20,589 nt of DNA, taken from NCBI GenBank assembly GCA_045611845.1, contig JAZKXZ010000024.1:1-20589 (forward strand). The letters run 5' to 3'. Each line of letters opens with the position of its first letter. The stretch's first letter is position 1. The position numbers and the translations under genes were made by a program. The notes beneath the pieces were generated by a model. It searched no databases, was not told the DNA's origin, and was given only the letters and a program-made list of their open reading frames with translations. Shown in pieces: positions 15,598 through 20,589 of the stretch. The stretch comes from Enterocola sp045611845. Its GTDB lineage: Bacteria; Bacteroidota; Bacteroidia; Bacteroidales; Paludibacteraceae.

Positions 15598-16752
15598 TTA
15601 TACTCCTATTTTTTCAGAAGTGATTTTTCTAACAAGAGAATCTGTAGCCACGTAGTCTTCGTAACTAGGATTTGCTATAAAATCAGTGTTAGACATAGCC
15701 CATTCTATTAGGTCGCTCATACCAAGGAATGAAATCTTATCATTTAAGAAACCATATACAGCAATTTCGTTTGCTGCATTTAGTATGCAAGGCATATTAC
15801 CTGCTTGTTTCATTGCCTCAAAAGCAAAGCCTAAATTTCTAAATCTCTCAATGTCTGGTTTTTCGAAGTTTAGTTGATTGTATTTTAAGAAGTCTAATCT
15901 TTCGTAATTGTTGTCTAATCTATTTGGATAGCTTAGTGCGTAGGCAATAGGAAGGCGCATATCAGGCAATCCTAATTGTGCTTTCACTGAGCCGTCCTTA
16001 AATTGTACCATAGAGTGAATGATAGACTGAGGATGTACTAAAACATCTATTTGATCTATGTTTAAATCAAACAACCACTTTGCCTCAATCACCTCAAACC
16101 CCTTATTCATCATACTAGCAGAGTCGATGGTTATTTTTGCTCCCATTTCCCAGTTTGGGTGTTTTAGGGCGTCTGCTTTAGTCACGTATTTAAGTTCGTT
16201 TAAACTATGGTTTCTGAATGGACCACCAGAGGCTGTTAGGATAATTTTTTCTATAGGATTTGTTATTTCACCTGCAAGACATTGAAAAATAGCAGAGTGT
16301 TCAGAATCGACTGGCAAGATAGGAGAGTGGTGTTTAAGGGCCAAATCTTTAATAAGTTCTCCTGCAACAACCAAAGTCTCTTTGTTTGCTAGTGCGATTG
16401 TCTTACCGGCTTTTACAGCAGAAATAGTAGGCTTAAGACCAGCATAGCCAACCATTGCAGTTACAACAATATCCACAGAAGGCATAGAAACTAAATCGCA
16501 TACAGAATCTATACCAGCAAAAACTTTAATATCTTCATTTGATAGTGCTTCCTTTACAATAGGATAACACTCATCTTTTGTAACAATAACGAAGTTTGGT
16601 TTATACTTTCTAGCTTGATTAATTAAAAGTTCAGAATTGCTGTGTGCTGTAATACCAAACAATTCAAACTTATCTGGGTTGCTAGCGATAACATCTATAG
16701 TTTGTGTTCCGATAGAACCAGTTGAACCTAAAATTACAATCTTCTTTTTCAT
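15598..16752 (-). CDS. dxr: 1-deoxy-D-xylulose 5-phosphate reductoisomerase
   Basis: A 384-residue NADPH-dependent enzyme converting DXP to MEP, the committed step of the non-mevalonate isoprenoid pathway. Visible are the NADPH loop GSTGSIG (9-15), LANKETLV (121-128), the metal and substrate motif DSEHSA (149-154), KITIDSASMMNKGFE and HPQSIIHSMV, in the family order and at family length. The start overlaps the M23 gene stop as ATGA, and rseP follows after 1 nt. A dxr-rseP pairing is common in bacteria, perhaps because both serve the envelope. Confidence 0.97.
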   Translation of the reverse strand: MKKKIVILGSTGSIGTQTIDVIASNPDKFELFGITAHSNSELLINQARKYKPNFVIVTKDECYPIVKEALSNEDIKVFAGIDSVCDLVSMPSVDIVVTAMVGYAGLKPTISAVKAGKTIALANKETLVVAGELIKDLALKHHSPILPVDSEHSAIFQCLAGEITNPIEKIILTASGGPFRNHSLNELKYVTKADALKHPNWEMGAKITIDSASMMNKGFEVIEAKWLFDLNIDQIDVLVHPQSIIHSMVQFKDGSVKAQLGLPDMRLPIAYALSYPNRLDNNYERLDFLKYNQLNFEKPDIERFRNLGFAFEAMKQAGNMPCILNAANEIAVYGFLNDKISFLGMSDLIEWAMSNTDFIANPSYEDYVATDSLVRKITSEKIGV

Positions 16753-17606
16753 TCGAAAACTATATAGTTAAGTGGATTTTGAGCTTGTGATTCTTTCCAT
16801 AATTCAAAGTGTAGTGAAGTCTCTTTTGTGCTCTTCTCGCTCATAATAGCAATAACCTCACCACTTTTAACAATGTCACCTGATTTTTTAAATACGTTAG
16901 CTGCGCCTTTATACACAGAGATAAAGCCTTGAGGATGAATTATCTGAATAAAATAATCATCGTCTAAAGTGTAAGCGGAATATAACACTGTGCCTTGATA
17001 TATAGACACAATAGGAGTAGATGGTTTTGTAATAATATCTATTCCTAAATGTCCATTAATAGGATCAAATCCTTTTTCAATATCCCCTATAGTAGGTTTA
17101 AAAAATACTAGGTTGTTGTTACTATTGTTTGTGGTGGCACTAATTTTGTATCGTTCTTCCTCTTCAAATTCTTCACAAAATTCCTTTTCAAACTGACTTT
17201 TCTCAAGTAGTTGTTCGTCACGTTGTTTCGCTATAATAGAGTCTGAATTTAAAAGGCTATCTTTAATTACAATGTCACCTGTAACCAAGTCTCTAAATGT
17301 ATTGATATATGCTTGTCTAAATGAAACTTCCTCAGTTAAAGAGTCGATGATAAGGGCATTTTTAACAGCCTCTTTTCTAATGTCGCTACTAATATTGTCT
17401 GGCAACAATTGACGAAGTGGAGTAGTGAGTATTAATGTCGAAAACAAAATTAATACAGCTAATAGAATAAAGATAAAGGTAAAGAAGAAGCGCTGTGCAG
17501 ACATACGTACGTGGAATACTTCCTCTAAAGTATTCTCATTTAGCACGGAAACTTTGTACTTCATCTTTATTTTCTGAAAGAAATTTAATCTGTTTGCGCT
17601 CTTCAT
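16749..17606 (-). CDS. M23-family (LytM-like) membrane protein, probably not catalytic
   Basis: A 285-residue protein with a cytoplasmic N-terminus, one transmembrane helix (about 40-60), a helical stretch (about 70-150) and a C-terminal LytM-like domain (about 180-285). The zinc-ligand pattern HxxxD is kept (His186, Asp190) and the last zinc His is present in LHFELW (His266). The two histidines that act in catalysis in LytM are missing: the YxH position reads YKG (232-234), and the first His of HxH is Ser264. Such degenerate LytM proteins elsewhere (EnvC, NlpD) activate amidases rather than cut peptidoglycan, so a regulatory role is inferred. The start MKSANRLNFFQKIKMKYK resembles relatives I recall. 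It is first in the cluster with dxr and rseP. Confidence 0.85.
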   Translation of the reverse strand: MKSANRLNFFQKIKMKYKVSVLNENTLEEVFHVRMSAQRFFFTFIFILLAVLILFSTLILTTPLRQLLPDNISSDIRKEAVKNALIIDSLTEEVSFRQAYINTFRDLVTGDIVIKDSLLNSDSIIAKQRDEQLLEKSQFEKEFCEEFEEEERYKISATTNNSNNNLVFFKPTIGDIEKGFDPINGHLGIDIITKPSTPIVSIYQGTVLYSAYTLDDDYFIQIIHPQGFISVYKGAANVFKKSGDIVKSGEVIAIMSEKSTKETSLHFELWKESQAQNPLNYIVFE

Positions 17607-17629
17607 AGTTACTTATAATATTAACGACG

Positions 17630-17637
17630 TAAAGATA
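17630..17637 (-). promoter_or_regulatory. Possible -7 box for the M23-dxr-rseP cluster
   Basis: The minus strand reads TATCTTTA, one mismatch from TAnnTTTG, about 24 nt before the ATG. No clear -33 box is seen. Confidence 0.4.
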
Positions 17638-17702
17638 CAATTTTCTAATGAACGTAAAAAATCTATTACGTGAAAAAATATTATAATTTTATAGTTAAAA
17701 AA

Positions 17703-17733
17703 TTTGTATATCAAAAAAATAGTATTACCTTTG
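17703..17733 (+). promoter_or_regulatory. Bacteroidota-type promoter of the initiator tRNA gene
   Basis: A -33 TTTG (17703-17706) and a -7 TACCTTTG (17726-17733) are 19 nt apart. The predicted start site falls within a few nucleotides of the mature tRNA 5' end at 17743. Confidence 0.85.
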
Positions 17734-17742
17734 CACTCGAAT

Positions 17743-17814
17743 CGCGGAATGGAGCAGTGGTAGCTCGCTGGGCTCATAACCCAGAGGTCGTTGGTTCGAA
17801 TCCGGCTTCCGCAA
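17743..17814 (+). tRNA. Initiator tRNA-fMet (anticodon CAT)
   Basis: A 72-nt cloverleaf with anticodon CAT at 17775-17777 in the loop CTCATAA. It has three initiator hallmarks: an unpaired C1-A72 at the acceptor end (17743 and 17813), three consecutive G-C pairs at the base of the anticodon stem (CTGGG 17768-17772 with CCCAG 17780-17784), and an A11-U24 pair in the D stem. The 3' CCA is not encoded (after A73 the DNA reads CTA), so it must be added by a nucleotidyltransferase. It is monocistronic, with its own promoter and terminator. Confidence 0.96.
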
Positions 17815-17820
17815 CTAAGT

Positions 17821-17852
17821 AAAGGAAATTGCATTCGCAATTTCCTTTTTTT
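17821..17852 (+). terminator. Rho-independent terminator of tRNA-fMet
   Basis: A perfect 12-bp stem (17821-17832 with 17837-17848) with the tetraloop ATTC and a T-tract begins 6 nt after the tRNA. Confidence 0.95.
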
Positions 17853-17959
17853 CTTTATACCTTCTCAAAATAAACCTCAATCAAAAAATCGTAATCAGTA
17901 AAAAATTTTAGTTTCAATAAAAAAATACTCATCCAAAAAGTGATTTTTTTTCAAAAAAA

Positions 17960-17988
17960 ATTAAATTTGCATTCGATATTAATTTAAT
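17960..17988 (+). promoter_or_regulatory. nagB -7 box inside an 8-bp inverted repeat
   Basis: TAAATTTG (17962-17969) fits the -7 consensus and lies 25 nt before the nagB ATG; no clear -33 is seen, but a T8-C-A8 tract (17944-17960) lies upstream. The inverted repeat ATTAAATT (17960-17967) and AATTTAAT (17981-17988), with a 13-nt spacer, brackets the predicted start site. It could be a repressor operator or a short leader hairpin, though low complexity makes chance plausible. The rest of the spacer from 17853 to 17960 shows no gene. Confidence 0.5.
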
Positions 17989-17994
17989 ACGAAA

Positions 17995-18804
17995 ATGAGA
18001 CTAATAATTCAGCCAGATTATGACAAGATGTCACAATGGGCAGCAAATTATGTTGCTAGCAAAATAAACGCAGCAAACCCAACAGAAGAAAAACCTTTTG
18101 TATTAGGATTACCTACAGGCTCTTCTCCATTAGGAATGTATAGAGCACTTGTAGAGTTAAATAAAAAAGGAGTTGTTTCTTTTAAAAATGTAATAACTTT
18201 CAATATGGATGAGTATGTAAATCTTCCAGAAGAGCATCCAGAAAGTTATCATTCATTTATGTGGAACAATTTCTTCTCACACATAGATATAAAGAAAGAA
18301 AACGTAAACATCCTAAATGGTAACGCTGCAGATCTAACAAAAGAATGCCAAGAATATGAAGAAAGAATATTAAAAGCAGGAGGTATTGATCTATTTTTAG
18401 GCGGTATTGGACCTGATGGTCATATTGCATTCAACGAACCAGGTTCTTCACTTCAGTCTCGTACTAGAGTAAAAACTTTAACTACGGATACTATAATAGC
18501 AAACTCAAGATTCTTTGATAATGACGTGAACAAAGTTCCTAAAACAGCACTAACAGTGGGTGTGGGAACTGTGATGGATGCAAAAGAAGTATTAATTCTA
18601 GTAAATGGTCACAATAAATCACGCGCACTAGGAGCAGCTATAGAAGGGAGTGTAAATCATTTATGGACTATTAGTGCTCTTCAAATGCATCCAAAAGGTA
18701 TTATTGTATGCGACGAAGCAGCCACCTTGGAACTAAAGGTAGGAACCTACAAATATTTCCTAGATATAGAAAAAGATAATTTAAATCCTGACACTTTATT
18801 GTAA
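17995..18804 (+). CDS. nagB: Glucosamine-6-phosphate deaminase
   Basis: A 269-residue enzyme converting glucosamine 6-phosphate to fructose 6-phosphate and ammonia, feeding amino sugars into glycolysis. Visible are the phosphate-binding LGLPTGSSP (37-45), NMDEYVNL with the catalytic Asp72 (70-77), and GGIGPDGHIAFNEPG with the catalytic His143 (136-150). The length matches the single-domain form. nagA is not adjacent; the gene stands alone with its own promoter region and terminator. Confidence 0.97.
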   Translation: MRLIIQPDYDKMSQWAANYVASKINAANPTEEKPFVLGLPTGSSPLGMYRALVELNKKGVVSFKNVITFNMDEYVNLPEEHPESYHSFMWNNFFSHIDIKKENVNILNGNAADLTKECQEYEERILKAGGIDLFLGGIGPDGHIAFNEPGSSLQSRTRVKTLTTDTIIANSRFFDNDVNKVPKTALTVGVGTVMDAKEVLILVNGHNKSRALGAAIEGSVNHLWTISALQMHPKGIIVCDEAATLELKVGTYKYFLDIEKDNLNPDTLL

Positions 18805-18819
18805 AACCCTATAAAAGTT

Positions 18820-18852
18820 AAGGGGCTGACTTTTAAAAGTTAGCCCCTTTTT
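18820..18852 (+). terminator. Rho-independent terminator of nagB
   Basis: An 11-bp stem (AAGGGGCTGAC 18820-18830 with 18839-18849, one G-U pair) with an 8-nt loop and T-tract lies 15 nt after the nagB stop. The minus strand has only a short T-rich tail, so it may help end the convergent ssb transcript. Confidence 0.93.
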
Positions 18853-18888
18853 CTATTTGTTTCGACTTTAGTTCTTTTTATTTAAATT

Positions 18889-19311
18889 TTAGAATGGAAG
18901 TTCACCATTCTCGTCTTCTTGTGGAACTGGCTGGCTTGGCACTGATGGAGTTGCGGCAGCTTCATTAGCCATGTTGTCAGCTTTTCTTCCTAATAATTGA
19001 ATTTCGTTAGCCATAATTTCAGTGGTATATCTTGTAATACCATCTTTTTCCCAGCTACGAGTTTGTAATTCACCTTCTACATAAACTTGTGTACCTTTTT
19101 TGATATATTGTTCAGCAAGTTTAGCTAGGCCTCTCCAACACACGATAGTGTGCCATTCAGTTTTATCTGGCACTTCTTTGCCATCATTTGTTTTATAACC
19201 TTTTTTTGTTGTTGCAATAGAGAAGTTTGCAACTGCTAGATTGTCGCTAACATAGCGAACTTCAGGGTCTTTGCCCACGTTACCGATAAGTAATACTTTA
19301 TTTAATGACAT
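18889..19311 (-). CDS. ssb: Single-stranded DNA-binding protein
   Basis: A 140-residue SSB that coats single-stranded DNA during replication, repair and recombination. An OB fold (1-105) begins MSLNKVLLIGNVGKDPEVRY and includes WHTIVCWRGLAKLAEQYIKKG and VYVEGELQTRSWE. A short Ala/Pro/Gln linker and the acidic tip ENGELPF follow; the tip is the partner-docking tail, slightly different from the common DDDLPF. The gene is monocistronic, convergent with nagB and divergent from the MltF-like gene. A 7-bp inverted repeat (18891-18897 with 18905-18911) lies in its last codons. Confidence 0.97.
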   Translation of the reverse strand: MSLNKVLLIGNVGKDPEVRYVSDNLAVANFSIATTKKGYKTNDGKEVPDKTEWHTIVCWRGLAKLAEQYIKKGTQVYVEGELQTRSWEKDGITRYTTEIMANEIQLLGRKADNMANEAAATPSVPSQPVPQEDENGELPF

Positions 19312-19394
19312 AAACTTTTAATTTTAAATTTTAAATTTTTCATGATTAAGAATTAAGCCGATCTAACAAATAGTTTTCTTTACTTATATAGTCA

Positions 19395-19402
19395 CAAAGA
19401 TA
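19395..19402 (-). promoter_or_regulatory. Probable -7 box for ssb
   Basis: The minus strand reads TATCTTTG, an exact -7 match, about 85 nt before the ssb ATG. The nearest TTTG is only 15 nt away, closer than the usual 19-21. The ~75-nt leader is AT-rich, with TTTTAAATTTTAAATTTT-like repeats at 19321-19340 and no recognised RNA motif. Confidence 0.55.
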
Positions 19403-19467
19403 GTAAAAAAATTAAAACAAAAATGTTTTTTAGAAAAATATGATTATATTTACTAAATATTTTTTTT

Positions 19468-20589
19468 ATGAATAGATTCATATACATATTATTAGTAGTA
19501 CTGTCAATTTTAATGCTTTCATGTTCGCATACAAGCAGAAGAAATAAGCCGAGAGATTTGTCTGAAATCATTGATTCAGACACCCTTGTTGTTGCTACTC
19601 TATATGGTCCATTATCATACTTCAATTATAAAGAGAGTGAAATGGGATATGAATATGAGTTTGTAAAACTATTATGCAAAGAACTCAAAGTTGGCTTAAA
19701 ATTGCATGTAGCACCAAATCTTACAGCATTGTTAGAAATGTTGGAAGATTATCAAGTAGATTTGGTAGCATATAGAGTACCTTATACAGAGGAAAATAAA
19801 GAGAAAGTAGAATTTACCAAAAGAGAATATATTACCAATCAAGTACTAGTGCAGTGCAAGTCTGATACTATGGTAACAGATGTACTTCATCTTACAGGAA
19901 AGCAAATCACTGTAGTACCTAACTCAATATATTCAAAGCGAATACATTTCTTAAACGATGAAATAGGAGGAGGGATAGATATTATATACTCTTCAGATAC
20001 ATCAAAAGTAGAAGATTTGATAGCAGATGTAGCACACCATAGAATAAGTTATACATTTGCCGAAAAAGATATTGCCAGGGTAAACAAAACATATTTTGGA
20101 AATATAAATCACAATCTAGATGTAAGTTTCCCCCAACGAGCTGCATGGTGTGTGTCTAAGAACTCACCAGAGTTACTTTCTTACATTAATGAGTGGGTAG
20201 AAAATACTTCAAAAAATTCAAAATATACAGCCATTTATAGTAAATACTTTGAGAAAAGTAAATATTTTGAATCTGAAGGATTTAAGAAAATACCAAGTTA
20301 TAATAGAATTTCCTCATACGATGACTATTTTAAAACATACTCTAAAATAGTAGGATGGGATTGGAGATTATTGGCAGCTGTTGCATATAAAGAGACGAAA
20401 TTTAATCCAAATGTTACCTCATGGGCAGGCGCATGCGGAATTATGCAGATAATGCCTAAAACTGCATTTTCTTTAGGGCTTACAGAGGAATAATTCTATG
20501 ATCCTGAAAAAAATATTCGTGCTGCAGCACAATATTTAAACAAAATGAAGAAGCTATTACCTAATATAACAGATGAACGTGAGAAAGTG
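19468..20589 (+). pseudogene. mltF: MltF-like membrane-bound lytic transglycosylase, interrupted by an in-frame TAA and cut by the window end
   Basis: A lipoprotein of MltF layout. A signal peptide with lipobox LMLSC (Cys19) is followed by an SBP_bac_3-like domain (about 35-260), then a lytic transglycosylase (SLT) domain from about 285, with catalytic Glu309 (AYKETKFNP) and GIMQIMP (324-330). MltF enzymes cleave peptidoglycan strands at the outer membrane. The frame stops at TAA 20491-20493 after 341 residues, inside the SLT domain. The same frame then continues for 32 codons to the window edge with family-like sequence (FYDPEKNIRAAAQYLNKM), so this is a point nonsense codon rather than a natural end. 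It may be a recent pseudogene, a strain or assembly error, or a readthrough case. It is divergent from ssb; only a poor -7 match (TATATTTA) precedes it. Confidence 0.85.

Noticed and set aside
17613..17840. 75-codon minus-strand open frame with SRIRTNDLWVMSPASY
   Set aside because: It is the antisense of the tRNA-fMet gene and its terminator; this translated-tRNA peptide is a well-known false ORF.
19312..19467. Riboswitch or regulatory RNA in the ssb leader / MltF-like intergenic region
   Set aside because: Only A/T-rich low-complexity repeats are visible, with no conserved riboswitch core or strong hairpin.
20491..20493. TAA reassignment to a sense codon
   Set aside because: TAA terminates several normal-length genes in the window, so a local nonsense mutation or sequence error is simpler.

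Overview
The window looks like AT-rich chromosomal DNA from a Bacteroidales bacterium (phylum Bacteroidota). The evidence is a GldH lipoprotein, the PSP1/RicT–gldH neighbourhood, a Bacteroidales-type tyrosine recombinase, an AspT/YidE-type transporter with close-looking Bacteroides relatives, and repeated -7 promoter boxes of the Bacteroidota form TAnnTTTG (several with a TTTG box 19-21 nt upstream) instead of sigma70 -35/-10 pairs. Shine-Dalgarno sequences are weak or absent, as is usual in this phylum. No taxon below order can be defended from the sequence alone.

Layout. (1) 1-3200, plus strand: the 3' end of an rRNA operon (5S rRNA and its terminator), a lone tyrosine recombinase with a short inverted repeat just upstream of its start, then a membrane transporter ending in a strong terminator. 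(2) 3197-13024, minus strand: ten tightly packed genes read as one probable operon, holB-ricT-gldH-trmB-mrp-rsfS-ftsH-cdsA-psd-comM. Most neighbours overlap by 1-14 nt or are separated by 1-5 nt; only psd-comM has a 47-nt gap, and it carries a hairpin. (3) 13045-14270: the small genes divIC (+), yraN (-) and rpsO (+), with recognisable promoters and a bidirectional terminator. (4) 14286-17606, minus strand: M23-dxr-rseP. (5) 17703-20589: an initiator tRNA gene with its own promoter and terminator, nagB, ssb (-), and an MltF-like lytic transglycosylase gene that is interrupted by an in-frame TAA and runs off the window.

Functionally this is a core housekeeping region. It covers replication (delta prime, SSB), translation (5S, tRNA-fMet, S15, RsfS, TrmB), envelope and lipid synthesis (CdsA, Psd, Dxr), membrane proteostasis (FtsH, RseP), division (DivIC), cell-wall factors (M23, MltF-like), Fe-S handling (Mrp, possibly RicT) and amino-sugar use (NagB). 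I found no CRISPR array, insertion sequence, toxin-antitoxin pair, defence cassette or novel multigene system. The signals most worth checking are the nonsense codon in the MltF-like gene, the inverted repeat with recombinase-core geometry beside the lone integrase, and the M23 protein that keeps its zinc ligands but lacks the usual catalytic histidines.
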